Positions 24,425 to 33,972 of a stretch of DNA of 64,000 nucleotides are shown here, piece after piece. The DNA lies in contig CAVXVZ010000005.1 of NCBI GenBank assembly GCA_963765375.1, positions 1 to 64,000 on the forward strand. The letters are read 5' to 3'. The notes under the pieces are model-generated. The model worked only from the letters and a program-made list of their open reading frames with translations. It ran no database searches and was not told the origin of the DNA. Position 1 is the stretch's first letter. Each line of letters begins with the position of its first letter. The position numbers and the translations under genes were made by a program. The stretch comes from Roseiarcus sp963765375 (GTDB taxonomy: Bacteria > Pseudomonadota > Alphaproteobacteria > Rhizobiales > Beijerinckiaceae).

Positions 24425-26524
24425 GTGCGTCCGTCTCTCCTTGATCCGCTCTTCGCCGCGGCAAGCGCTTTGCCGGGGATCGGGCCGAAGAACGCGAAGC
24501 TGTTCGACCGCCTGCTCGACAAGCCCGAGGGGGCGCGGGTGATCGATGTCCTGTTCCACCTGCCGCAATCGACCGTCGACCGGCGCGCGCGGCCGAAAAT
24601 CCGCGACGCGGTTCCCGATACGATCGTGACCATCGAGGCGACAGTGACCGAGCATCGCGAGCCGGGGAACGCGCGTTCGCGGGCGCCGTTCAAGGTGCTG
24701 GTCGAGGACGACACCGGCGACGTCGAGCTCGTCTTCTTCCTCGCCAACCACGAATGGGTGCGCTCGAAGCTGCCGATTGGGGCCAGGCGCTGGATCTCCG
24801 GCAAGCTCGAGCTTTGGGACGGCCGGCGGCAGATCGTCCATCCCGACCGGGTGATGGACGCCGAGGAGCTCGCCCGCCTGCCCGCGGTCGAGCCGGTCTA
24901 CGGGCTGACCGAGGGCCTCTACCCGCGCACCGTCGCCCGCGCCGCCGAGGCCGCGCTCAAGCGCCTGCCGCGGCTGCCGGAATGGATCGGCGACGAGACC
25001 ATGAGCCGGCTCAACCTGCCTCCTTTCGCCGAGGCGCTCGCCGCCATGCACCGCCCGGCGAGGCCCGAGGACATCGACCCGGCCGGTCCGGCGGCGACCC
25101 GCCTCGCCTATGACGAGCTGCTCGCCAACCAGCTCGCCCTCCTCCTCATGCGCGCCCGCCTGCGCGCCATTCCCGGGCGCGCGCACCGCGCCGAAGGGGC
25201 GCTGGGGCGCCGGCTCGAGGCCGCGCTGCCGTTCGCGCTGACCAAAGCACAGCGGCAGGCGATCGAGGACATCCGCGCCGATCTCAAGGCCGAGAAGCGC
25301 ATGCTGAGGCTCCTCCAAGGCGACGTCGGATCGGGCAAGACCGTAGTCGCGCTGATGGCGATGGCCGACGTGGTCGAGGCGGGACGGCAGGCGGCGATGA
25401 TGGCGCCGACCGAAATCCTCGCCCGCCAGCACTATGAGCGGATGGCCCCGCTCGCGGAGCGGATCGGCTTGCGGATCAAGCTCATCACCGGCCGCGACCG
25501 GGCATCGGCGCGGCGCGCCGCGCTCGCCGCGCTGGCGGAGGGCCAAATCGACATCGCCGTCGGCACCCATGCGCTCATCCAGGAGAGCGTCGCGTTCGCC
25601 GATCTCGGGCTCGCGGTGGTCGACGAGCAGCATCGTTTCGGCGTCCGCCAGCGGCTGGCGCTCGCCTCCAAGGGGGCGGCCGTCGACCTATTGGCGATGA
25701 CCGCGACTCCGATTCCGCGTTCGTTGGTGCTCGCCTATTTCGGCGACATGGATGTCTCGGCGCTGCGTGAGAAGCCGCCCGGGCGCCAGCCCGTCGACAC
25801 CCGCGTCATGCCGATCGAACGGCTGGGCGAAGTGGTCGCGCGCCTCGGCCAGGCGACCGCCGCGGGGGCGCGCGCCTATTGGATTTGCCCGCTGGTGGAC
25901 GAGAGCGAGACCCTGGACGTGGCGGCGGCGGAGGAGCGCGCGGAAGCGCTTGGCGCCATCTTCGGCCGCGCGGTTGGACTGATGCATGGCAAGATGGCTG
26001 GTCCCGACCGGGACGCGGCGATGGAGCGCTTCGAGCGCGGGCAGACGAAGATCCTGGTCGCGACCACGGTTGTCGAGGTTGGCGTCGACGTGCCCGAGGC
26101 GACGATCATGATCATCGAGCACGCCGAACGGTTCGGACTGGCGCAATTGCACCAGCTGCGCGGCCGGGTCGGGCGCGGCGCGGGCCGCTCGTCCTGCCTG
26201 CTCGTCTATAAAGGTCCGCTCGGCGAAGCGGCGCGGACAAGGCTCGAGACGTTGCGCGAGACCGAGGACGGCTTCCGCATCGCCGAAGAGGACCTGAGGC
26301 TGCGCGGCGAGGGCGACGTCCTGGGCGCGCGGCAGGCCGGCGCGCCCGGCTTCCGCTTCGCCCGGCTCGACATCCACGGCGGGCTGCTGGCGCGGGCGCG
26401 GGAGGAAGCTGAAGCGGCGCTGAGGCGCAACGAGCGGCTGACGGGCGACGAGAACCGGGGCTTGCGGCTCCTGCTCTATTTGTTCGAGCGCGACGAGGCC
26501 GCGCGGCTTCTCGAAGCGGGCTGA
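24425..26524 (+). CDS. recG: ATP-dependent DNA helicase RecG
   Basis: A 699-aa superfamily 2 helicase that remodels stalled replication forks and Holliday junctions. The wedge domain (about 40-200) contains the OB fold. Helicase motifs follow: Walker A LQGDVGSGKTVVALM, the MMAPTEILARQHY motif, the DEQH box VVDEQHRFGVRQR, MTATPIPRSL, TKILVATTVVEVGVDVPEA and QLRGRVGRG. RecG proteins normally begin RPSLLDPLF, which matches the GTG at 24425. The frame extends to a TTG at 24371 that abuts the toxin stop, so that start is possible too. Confidence 0.93.
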   Translation: MRPSLLDPLFAAASALPGIGPKNAKLFDRLLDKPEGARVIDVLFHLPQSTVDRRARPKIRDAVPDTIVTIEATVTEHREPGNARSRAPFKVLVEDDTGDVELVFFLANHEWVRSKLPIGARRWISGKLELWDGRRQIVHPDRVMDAEELARLPAVEPVYGLTEGLYPRTVARAAEAALKRLPRLPEWIGDETMSRLNLPPFAEALAAMHRPARPEDIDPAGPAATRLAYDELLANQLALLLMRARLRAIPGRAHRAEGALGRRLEAALPFALTKAQRQAIEDIRADLKAEKRMLRLLQGDVGSGKTVVALMAMADVVEAGRQAAMMAPTEILARQHYERMAPLAERIGLRIKLITGRDRASARRAALAALAEGQIDIAVGTHALIQESVAFADLGLAVVDEQHRFGVRQRLALASKGAAVDLLAMTATPIPRSLVLAYFGDMDVSALREKPPGRQPVDTRVMPIERLGEVVARLGQATAAGARAYWICPLVDESETLDVAAAEERAEALGAIFGRAVGLMHGKMAGPDRDAAMERFERGQTKILVATTVVEVGVDVPEATIMIIEHAERFGLAQLHQLRGRVGRGAGRSSCLLVYKGPLGEAARTRLETLRETEDGFRIAEEDLRLRGEGDVLGARQAGAPGFRFARLDIHGGLLARAREEAEAALRRNERLTGDENRGLRLLLYLFERDEAARLLEAG

Positions 26525-26758
26525 GCGGCGCCGGCCTGCCGGTTTCGCAACGCCGCCGCGACCGGCGATCAAATCGCGGTGAGCGGTCGTCCGATTTCGC
26601 GAACGTGATTGGCCGCGGCGACGCGCGCTCACTACATCACGTGAGCAAGGCGGGGCCACGGCGGAAGAAGCGTCCGGCGCCTATAGCCGCCGACACTTCC
26701 CATTTCGTGTGGCCGGAACCTGTCGCGCAGTGGCGCGGTTCTTGCGCCGAGGCGGCTC

Positions 26759-27940
26759 ATGATGAACCCAAACCGCATCCGCGACATCGATTTCTGGCGG
26801 GGCGCCGTGCTGATCGTGATCCTGGTTGATCACATCCCGGGCAACCCGCTCGAAAATCTCACGCCGAGGAACTTCGGGCTATCGGACAGCGCCGAGGCCT
26901 TTATCTTCCTTTCCGGCCTGTCGATCGGCCTGATCTATATTCCGAGAGCGAACAAATACGGGCTCGAGCCGGTCGCCGGCCGCCTCCTCAGGCGCGCCCT
27001 CAAGATTTATGGCGTCCATATCGCACTGACCGTCGCCGGGCTCATCGTGTTCGGGGCGGCCTACTGGATGAGCGGCGTCCGCGACCTGATCGAGGCCCAC
27101 GGACGTTCGTACGTCTTCGGCGCGCCCTCGAGCGGGCTCCTGGGCCTCGCGCTCATGAGCCTGCAGCTCGGCTATTTTAACATCCTGCCGCTTTATGTAG
27201 TTCTCATGCTGTGGGCGCCGGTCGCGCTCGCCATCGCGCGGCGCGACCCGGTGGCTGCGCTCATCGTCTCGGCCGGCCTCTATGCCGCTGCGCGCGTCTT
27301 CGGCCTCAACCTCCCGAACTGGCCAGAGGCCGGAGGCTGGTTCTTCAACCCGATCGCCTGGCAACTCGTGTTCACGCTCGGCCTCGTCGCGGCGATTCTA
27401 TGGCGTGACGGTCCGCCGCGGCCCGCCCCGTGGCTGGTGACCCTCAGTCTGGCGACCGTCGCCGGCGCGGCGCTGATTGTGACCAACGAGGGCGGCCTTG
27501 CGCCGGGCCTCCGCGACGCGGCGACCGCGCATCTCGATGTCGCCAAGCAGGATCTTGGGCTGGCGCGCCTCACCCATTTCGTCGCCCTGGCCTATCTCGT
27601 CGCGACGGCGCCGAGGCTGATGCGATTCATCGCGCCGGTGATCCGCGGCGGCTTCGGCAACGCCGTTCAGAGCCTTGGCCGCAACAGTCTCGCCGTTTTC
27701 GCCGCCGGATCGCTCATGAGCGCCTGCAGCCAGGCCGCGCTCGCGGCCGCCTCTCCGCACGCCTCCGCAGGGATTGAACAGTGCGCCGGACTCGCGTACA
27801 CGGTTGCGTCCATCGCCGCCCTGTTCGCCGTCGCCCACTGGATCGAGTGCAGAAACGTCCCCGCCCGCGTCGCCGGTTCCCCGGTCTCCCAGCCGCTTTC
27901 GCGCGCCTGGCGGGCGCGTCGCTCGTCCTATTCGCACTGA
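26759..27940 (+). CDS. opgC: OpgC family membrane acyltransferase
   Basis: A 393-aa protein of the OpgC family (PF10129), with about ten predicted transmembrane helices. The N-terminal RDIDFWRGAVLIVILVDHI contains the Arg/Asp and His typical of acyltransferase 3-like proteins. FIFLSGLSIGLIY and LGYFNILPLYVVLM follow. OpgC succinylates osmoregulated periplasmic glucans in other proteobacteria. No opgG/opgH is in the window. The C-terminal 35 residues, Arg/Ser-rich, overlap the start of the SGNH hydrolase gene in another frame. Confidence 0.9.
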   Translation: MMNPNRIRDIDFWRGAVLIVILVDHIPGNPLENLTPRNFGLSDSAEAFIFLSGLSIGLIYIPRANKYGLEPVAGRLLRRALKIYGVHIALTVAGLIVFGAAYWMSGVRDLIEAHGRSYVFGAPSSGLLGLALMSLQLGYFNILPLYVVLMLWAPVALAIARRDPVAALIVSAGLYAAARVFGLNLPNWPEAGGWFFNPIAWQLVFTLGLVAAILWRDGPPRPAPWLVTLSLATVAGAALIVTNEGGLAPGLRDAATAHLDVAKQDLGLARLTHFVALAYLVATAPRLMRFIAPVIRGGFGNAVQSLGRNSLAVFAAGSLMSACSQAALAAASPHASAGIEQCAGLAYTVASIAALFAVAHWIECRNVPARVAGSPVSQPLSRAWRARRSSYSH

Positions 27941-28629
27941 CATCGGCGCGCGCCGATGAGTTCGCCTGTCCCGGCGAGCTGGCGGCGGCGTTCGACGCCA
28001 ACGGCGCCACGCTCGCCTTCCCGACAGGGGGCGCCGGCGCTCCGCTCGACATTCTGGCGATCGGTTCCTCCTCGACCGAGGGGGTAGGCGCGAGTTCGCC
28101 CGCGAACGCCTATCCGGCGAGGCTCGAGGCGGAACTCGAAAAAAGGACGGGCGTCGACTTCGACGTCAAGAACGCCGGCGTCGGCGGCGAACTTGCCGCG
28201 AGCACCCTGCAGCGTCTCAAAAGCGCGCTGAAGTCGGGCTGGGCGAAGCTGGTGATCTGGCAGGTCGGCACCAACGACGCGATCGCCGGCGTGGACGAGG
28301 CGCTGTTCCGGGCCACGGTCGAGAGCGGCGTCGCGGCGGCGCGAGCCGCGCACGTCCCGCTCGTCCTCATCGACCCGCAATTCACTCTCGCGTGCCCCGA
28401 CGCCGCCCGCTACGAGCGCTATGTCGCGATCGTCGATGGGATCGGCGCCGAAAACCACGTTCCGGTCTTGAGCCGCTACGCCGGGATGAAGGGCTGGCGG
28501 GCGAAATACGCCAAGGCGCTCGGATCGCTCCTGTCTGGCGACGGCCTGCACATGAACGACCTCGGGTACCGGTGCCTGGCGCATGCCCTCGCCGAGGCGA
28601 TCGAGAACGCGGCCGGAGCGAAGCTTTAG
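27847..28629 (+). CDS. SGNH/GDSL family hydrolase, exported
   Basis: A 260-aa SGNH-fold esterase/deacylase. A signal peptide-like N-terminus (basic residues, then LAGASLVLFALTSARA) begins at a GTG at 27847, so the gene overlaps opgC by 94 bp in another frame. Block I ILAIGSSSTEG carries the nucleophile Ser. GVGGELAAST (block II Gly), WQVGTND (block III Asn) and DGLHMNDLGY (block V Asp/His) complete the set. Predicted periplasmic. Its overlap with an OpgC-type acyltransferase suggests work on the same glucan substituents, an inference from position. Confidence 0.88.
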   Translation: MQKRPRPRRRFPGLPAAFARLAGASLVLFALTSARADEFACPGELAAAFDANGATLAFPTGGAGAPLDILAIGSSSTEGVGASSPANAYPARLEAELEKRTGVDFDVKNAGVGGELAASTLQRLKSALKSGWAKLVIWQVGTNDAIAGVDEALFRATVESGVAAARAAHVPLVLIDPQFTLACPDAARYERYVAIVDGIGAENHVPVLSRYAGMKGWRAKYAKALGSLLSGDGLHMNDLGYRCLAHALAEAIENAAGAKL

Positions 28630-28688
28630 CTCGCCTCTCGCCTGCGGCGATCAGCGTCAGAGTTTTCGGCCTTTGAGGGGGTCTCACG

Positions 28689-29679
28689 ATGCGGCGGCGC
28701 GCTTGGCGGCATGGAACGGTTTCGGCCGTCGGCTTCGGCGCCATGAGCTTCGGCGGCTTCTACGGGCCGACCGACGAAGCCAGCTCGATGCGGACGCTGG
28801 CCCGCGCGCTCGAGCTCGGCGTCGATTTCTGGGACACCGCGAATGTTTACGGCGAGGGGCTCAGCGAGCAGCTGATCGGCAAGTTCCTGGCCGAGGACCC
28901 AGGGCGCCGTAGCCAGGTGACGCTGGCGACAAAATTCGCGATCCGCCGCCGGGACGACGGCGCGCGCTTCTTCGACAACAGCGCCGCCCACATCCGCGAA
29001 GCCCTGGAAAAGTCGATGAAGCGGCTCGGCGTCGATCATATCGATCTCTATTATGTGCATCGAGTTCGACAAGGCGATTCCGATCGAGGACACGGTCGGC
29101 GAACTCGGCCGGCTGGTCAAAGCGGGCGCGATCGGCGCGATCGGCCTCTCGGAAGTCGCGCCCGACACCCTGAGGCGCGCCCACGCCGCCCATCCGGTCG
29201 CCGCCGTTCAGTCGGAATATTCGCTGTGGACGCGCAATCCCGAGCTCGGCCTCATTCAGGCGTGCGCGGAGGCGGGCGCAATGCTGGTCGCGTTCTCGCC
29301 GCTCGGACGCGGGTATTTCAGCGGCCTGTTGCAGAACGTCGAGAGATTCGCCGAAAAGGATTTCCGCCATGCCAATCCGCGCTTTGAGGGCGTCAACTGG
29401 CGGCGCAACCGCGACCGGCTCGACGCCTATCTCAAGCTCGCCGGGACATGGGGCGTGAAGCCGGCGACGCTGGCGATCGCCTGGACGCTCGCCAGCGCGC
29501 CGCATGTCGTGCCGATTCCGGGCACCCGGACCGCCGCCCATCTCGAGGAATGCGCCGCGGCGGCCGACCTCGAGCTCGGCGAGGCTGAACTCGCCGACCT
29601 CGAGCGCGCGCTGCCGCTCGGCTTCGCCGCCGGGGAACGCTATTCCGACCCGCAATGGGTCGGCATCCAGAAGTACTGA
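28689..29679 (+). pseudogene. Aldo/keto reductase, interrupted by a single-base frameshift
   Basis: The NADPH-dependent aldo/keto reductase barrel begins at ATG 28689 (GAGGGGG 7 nt upstream) with VSAVGFGAMSFGGFYGP, then LELGVDFWDTANVYGEG (catalytic Asp/Tyr) and TLATKFAIRR. It continues to DHIDLYYVHR near 29063. The frame then fails. The rest (IPIEDTVGELGRLVKAGAIG, SEYSLWTRNPELG, IPGTRTAAHLEE) is read in the +1 frame to the stop at 29679. One extra T in CGAGTTCGAC (29065-29066) explains the break and would restore HRVDKAIPIEDTVG. All catalytic residues are present. Either a recent mutation or a sequencing error. Confidence 0.88.
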
Positions 29680-29701
29680 GGATCGGCTCGCGCCTCGCGG
29701 C

Positions 29702-31153
29702 TCACCGAAGCGCCAGCGGGGCCTGGTCCGATGACGGGCCGCCGAAAAGCGCGCGGATGCCGGCGAGCAGACTGCGTGCCGGCTGACCGCCGACGAGCGT
29801 CGCCAGATAGTCCTCGGCCCACTTCTTGATGTCGTTTTCCAGGAGATGGTCGAGCATCGGCGCGTGACGCTCGCGGCGCTCCTCCAACGGCATCTCGAGC
29901 GCGCGCTTCAGCGCGGCGGCGACCGCGTCCGTCTCATGCGGGTTGACGATCAGCGCCCCATCGAGCTCCTTCGCCGCGCCGGCGAATTGCGACAGCACCA
30001 GCACCCCGGGATCGTCCGGGTTCTGGGCCGCGATATATTCCTTGGCGACGAGATTCATCCCGTCGCGCAGCGGCGTCACCATGCCGACGTCGGCGGCGCG
30101 ATAAAGGCCGGCCAGAACGGTGCGCGAATAGGACCGGTTGACGTAGCGGATCGGCGTCCAGGCCGCATCGCCGAAACGGCCGTTGATCTTGCCGATGAGG
30201 CCCGTGACCTCGGTCTCGATCTCGCCATACTGCCTGACCTCGGAGCGGCTCTTCGGCGTGACCTGCAACAGCGTCACTCTGCCCCGCCACTCCGGATTGT
30301 TCTCGAGCAGCCGCTCGAACGCCTTGATCCGATCAGGTATGCCCTTCGAATAGTCGAGCCGATCGACGCCCAGCACGAGCCGGTTGCCGCTGAGGCTCTC
30401 GCGCACCAGCGCGACCATCGCCGAGCGCCCGGCGTTGCGCGCGAGGCGCATATAGGCCTTGGTTTCGATGCTGACCGGGAAGGCGCCGAGACGAACCTTC
30501 TGGCCTTCGAATTCGTAACCCGTCCGGGTCTGCGTCGCGCCCTGCGAGACGAGGTAATGGGCGAAATTGTCGCGGTCGTTCTCGGTCTGGAAGCCGACGA
30601 GATCGTAATAGGCGAGGCCGCCGAGAATCGCCCGGTGATGCGGCAGCGCCTGAAGGATGTCGGGCGGCGCGCACGGCGTATGGAGGAAAAACCCGATCGC
30701 GTTGCGGTGGCCGCGCGACCTGAGCTCGCGTCCGAGCAGCATCAGATGATAATCATGGACCCAGACGACGTCGTCATCCCTCAAAAGCGGGCTTAGTCGA
30801 TCGGCGAACATGCGATTGACCCGCATATAGCCGCCCGCGTCGGCGCGCGAATATTCCTGCAGGTCGACGCGGTAGTGAAGGATCGGCCACAACACGCTGT
30901 TGGCGAGGCCGTTGTAATATTCCTGGATGTCGTTTTTCGACAGATCGATCAGGACGTAAGTGATCTTGTTGACGTCGACCGCCTGCGGCTCGCCGATCGG
31001 CTCTTCGGCGACAGTGCCGCTCCAGCCGAACCACATTCCGCGGCGATTTTTGAGCGCCGCCTTGACGGCGACCGCCATCCCGCCCGCCAGCGGCGCGCGC
31101 GGCGCGTCGGGAACGGCGACGCGGTTGGAAACAATGATCAGTCGCGGGCCCAT
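29702..31153 (-). CDS. otsA: Trehalose-6-phosphate synthase OtsA
   Basis: A 483-aa GT20 glycosyltransferase that joins UDP-glucose and glucose 6-phosphate. Start at ATG 31153 (RLIIVSNRVAVPD); the frame upstream shadows the neighbour. Seen are GGMAVAVKAAL, VWVHDYHLMLLGREL, FFLHTPCAPPDILQALPHH and GVDRLDYSKGIPDRIKAFE. The C-terminal MVTPLRDGMNLVAKEYIAAQ is also present. It overlaps the GH15 gene end by 16 bp and is the last gene of otsB-GH15-otsA. It makes the osmoprotectant precursor in the cytoplasm. It ends 22 bp from the convergent aldo/keto reductase gene. Confidence 0.96.
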   Translation of the reverse strand: MGPRLIIVSNRVAVPDAPRAPLAGGMAVAVKAALKNRRGMWFGWSGTVAEEPIGEPQAVDVNKITYVLIDLSKNDIQEYYNGLANSVLWPILHYRVDLQEYSRADAGGYMRVNRMFADRLSPLLRDDDVVWVHDYHLMLLGRELRSRGHRNAIGFFLHTPCAPPDILQALPHHRAILGGLAYYDLVGFQTENDRDNFAHYLVSQGATQTRTGYEFEGQKVRLGAFPVSIETKAYMRLARNAGRSAMVALVRESLSGNRLVLGVDRLDYSKGIPDRIKAFERLLENNPEWRGRVTLLQVTPKSRSEVRQYGEIETEVTGLIGKINGRFGDAAWTPIRYVNRSYSRTVLAGLYRAADVGMVTPLRDGMNLVAKEYIAAQNPDDPGVLVLSQFAGAAKELDGALIVNPHETDAVAAALKRALEMPLEERRERHAPMLDHLLENDIKKWAEDYLATLVGGQPARSLLAGIRALFGGPSSDQAPLALR

Positions 31154-32943
31154 GCCTCCTCCCAACTCGACGACAGCCTCGTCGCGGTGTTGATGATGCC
31201 GGCCATGGAGTAGGTCTGGGGTAGGTTCCCCCATAGCTCCCTCGTCTCGGGATGGATGTCTTCCGACAGCAATCCAAAGGCGTTGCGGCTCGCCAAGATG
31301 GATTCGAACAGTTCACGCGCTTCGGCCGCGCGGCCGATCTGACTCAACGCGTCGGCGTACCAAAAGTTGCACGCCAGGAAAGCGGTTTCGGGCGCGCCGA
31401 AATCGTCGGGCGCCGTATATCGCATGATCCGCCCGCCGCGCATGAGATCGCGGCCGATCGTATCGCAGCTCTTGATGAAGCGATCGTCGGTCGCGGACAG
31501 GAGACCGAGCTCGGCGAACAGAAGGATGCTGGCGTCGAGGTCGGGCGCGCCGAACGCGCCGGTCAGCGCGCCGCGCTCTTCGTCCCAGGCTTCGGCCAGA
31601 ATCCGCTCGCGCAGCGGGCGCGCGTTGGCGGCCCAATATTTGGCCCGGTCGGCGATCTTGAGCCGCCGGGCGATGCCCGCCAGCCGATCGCAGGCCGCCC
31701 AGCAGAGAGCCGCGGAATAGGTATGGGGGCGCGAGCGGGTGCGATATTCCCATAAGCCCGCGTCGGGTTCGAACGCCCGCGCGAGCGCGCTTTCCCCCAA
31801 AATCTCGAGACGGCGAAACAGCGACTCATCGCCCATCTTCGGCAGGCGCTCATCGACGAACATCTGCGTCGCCGCGAGGACGACGCTGCCATAGACGTCG
31901 TTCTGGGTCTGAGTCGCGGCCTGATTGCCGACGCGAACCGGCCCGTGGCCGAGAAAGCCTTTGAGGTCGGGCGCAATCGTTTCCTCGAGCGAAGAAAACG
32001 GCACCACGCTGTGGACCGGCCGCATGTCCTTGCCGTCGGCGGCGATGGTGGTGATGTAATTGATGTAGGATTCCATGGTCTGGGTGGCCCCGAGCCGGTT
32101 CAGCGCGTCAACGACGAAGTAGGCGTCGCGCAACCAGCAGTAGCGGTAGTCCCAGGTTCGCGTCGACGACGGCGCTTCCGGAATCGAAGTTGTGTGCGCG
32201 GCGATGATCGCGCCGGTCTCCATGAAGGAGCACAATTTAAGGGTGATCGCCGCCCGCACCACCGCCGATTGCCATTCGAATGGAAGGGCAAGATTGCGCA
32301 CCCAGGTGAGCCAGTCCTCGTGAGTGCGGTCGAGAAATTCCCGGCTGGTCGTGTCGATGGCGCTGAGGAACGGGTCGTCCTGGCCGAAGATCAGATTCAC
32401 CGGGCGCGTCAGCGGGAAAGCGATCTCATTGACGATATACGAGAGCGGCGCGTCCGAGGTCAGACGCAGGACGTCAGTCCCACCGATGTAGCGAATGTGG
32501 TTTGAGCCGACGACCATGTTCTTGGTCGGACGGCCGTAATTGTGCGTCGGCCGCACGCGGATGACGATGCGCGGCAGGCCGGCGAGCGGTTCGATGCGGC
32601 GGATGATCTGCGGCGGCCGATACTCGCGTTCGAATCGCACGAAGCGCGGCGCGAAATCGCAAATGCGAACTTTGGCGCCATGGACATCGGTGAGGATCGT
32701 CTCGACGATGGCGGTGTTGCGCACATAGCGCGACTCGGTCTCCGCGAGATCGGCAAGCGCGACCTCGCAGAAGCCTTTCTCCTCGTCGTCGGCGAGCAAG
32801 CGCGAGAACACCGGATCGGAATCGAAATAGGGGAAGCACCACCAGACGATCCGGGCGTTGCGGTCGACGAGGGCGGCGGAGCAGGAGTTGCCGATCAGCG
32901 CCAGATCCAGGTTCTGGCTCTTGGTCTGTAGGCTCCCCTTCAT
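31138..32943 (-). CDS. Glycoside hydrolase family 15 protein
   Basis: A 601-aa (alpha/alpha)6-barrel GH15 enzyme (glucoamylase/trehalase type), without a signal peptide. The N-terminal beta-domain includes ALIGNSCSAALVDRNARIVW. The catalytic barrel includes TSIPEAPSSTRTWDYRYCWLR... and the acidic C-terminal motif ELWGNLPQTYSMAGI. Inside the ots operon it overlaps otsB by 4 bp and otsA by 16 bp, so it probably acts on trehalose or a related alpha-glucoside. Some GH15 members are trehalases. A cytosolic trehalase beside OtsAB would let the cell tune the pool; this is inference. Confidence 0.9.
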   Translation of the reverse strand: MKGSLQTKSQNLDLALIGNSCSAALVDRNARIVWWCFPYFDSDPVFSRLLADDEEKGFCEVALADLAETESRYVRNTAIVETILTDVHGAKVRICDFAPRFVRFEREYRPPQIIRRIEPLAGLPRIVIRVRPTHNYGRPTKNMVVGSNHIRYIGGTDVLRLTSDAPLSYIVNEIAFPLTRPVNLIFGQDDPFLSAIDTTSREFLDRTHEDWLTWVRNLALPFEWQSAVVRAAITLKLCSFMETGAIIAAHTTSIPEAPSSTRTWDYRYCWLRDAYFVVDALNRLGATQTMESYINYITTIAADGKDMRPVHSVVPFSSLEETIAPDLKGFLGHGPVRVGNQAATQTQNDVYGSVVLAATQMFVDERLPKMGDESLFRRLEILGESALARAFEPDAGLWEYRTRSRPHTYSAALCWAACDRLAGIARRLKIADRAKYWAANARPLRERILAEAWDEERGALTGAFGAPDLDASILLFAELGLLSATDDRFIKSCDTIGRDLMRGGRIMRYTAPDDFGAPETAFLACNFWYADALSQIGRAAEARELFESILASRNAFGLLSEDIHPETRELWGNLPQTYSMAGIINTATRLSSSWEEAWARD

Positions 32944-33728
32944 GCGCCGTTCCTGCGATGGGCGAATTCGGCGAGCCAGTCGCGGACCGCCCGCGGGTCT
33001 GCGAAGACGCCGGTCGCGCCCGGCCGCCGCCTGCCGACCGAATAAGCGCGGCCGCCCGCGGCGGCGGCGACGACGAACCCGCTTTCGTCGGTCGCATCAT
33101 CGCCGACAAAGACCGGCGTCCGGTCGCGAAACGCAGGCTGCGAAAGAAACGCTGCAATGGCCCGCCCCTTGTCGTGGCCGGGGGCCTTGAGCTCGATCGC
33201 GCAGCGGGCGTCCATGGCTTCGATCGCAATGGGCGACGAGGCGATGAGGCGCGTGACGGCTTGGCGCAGAGGCCGTTCCGCCGCTGGCGCGAGTCGATAG
33301 TGCACGACGAAACTGAAGCGCTTGTTTTCCGCGAACGCGCCCGGGAACGCTGCGACCTCGCGCGTCAGCGCCGTCCACAACGCCGACGGCAGCTCGATTG
33401 CCGCCGGAGTCGGCGACACCGGTCCGTCCGGCTCAAAGCGGAACTCGGCGCCGTGAACGCCGCTCGCGCGCAAGCGCAGCGGCTCGAACAGACGATCGAG
33501 GTCGGAGATCGGCCGGCCGCTGATGAGCGCGAGCGAGCCCGCGAGCTTGTGTTCGGCCCTCGCCAGCGCCGCAACGATCCCGGCCGGCGTCACGACGTCA
33601 TCCGGCCGCGCCGCCAGGTCGAGCAGCGTGCCGTCGACGTCGAGAAAGAGTGCAAGCGGGCCGTCGCCCAGCGGCGCTACATTTTCCGCCGTCGCGCCCG
33701 TCAGGGGCGGCGCACTCAATTGACACAC
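32940..33728 (-). CDS. otsB: Trehalose-6-phosphate phosphatase OtsB
   Basis: A 262-aa HAD-family phosphatase. Motif I is ALFLDVDGTLLDLA with the nucleophile Asp. Motif II is LALISGRPISDL. GVHGAEFR, KGRAIAAFL and the C-terminal VFVGDDATDESGF (motif IV) follow. The GTG at 33728 with AGGAG 6 nt upstream is chosen over the ATG at 33782, whose extra 18 residues look non-conserved. It is the first gene of the operon and removes phosphate from trehalose 6-phosphate. Confidence 0.94.
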   Translation of the reverse strand: MCQLSAPPLTGATAENVAPLGDGPLALFLDVDGTLLDLAARPDDVVTPAGIVAALARAEHKLAGSLALISGRPISDLDRLFEPLRLRASGVHGAEFRFEPDGPVSPTPAAIELPSALWTALTREVAAFPGAFAENKRFSFVVHYRLAPAAERPLRQAVTRLIASSPIAIEAMDARCAIELKAPGHDKGRAIAAFLSQPAFRDRTPVFVGDDATDESGFVVAAAAGGRAYSVGRRRPGATGVFADPRAVRDWLAEFAHRRNGA

Positions 33729-33972
33729 CCGCAACTCCTGATTCCCCTCGCCGCACTTAAGCAGAATTTTGGGCGACAGCATGGTCGCCGTGTGGCCGCT
33801 TTTCCGCTAATTCTCCTGATTTTCATAGCGCTTCCCGGCACGGTGTTGGGAACTCGCGAGAGCGACATTTGTTCCCCAAGCGGGTCGCTCGATTCTGAGT
33901 GGCTTTGAGGATAAGAATGATCCCCGCGCTAGACAGCGAGGCGGAAGGAGCGCCCATTCCGGCGCCAAACCG

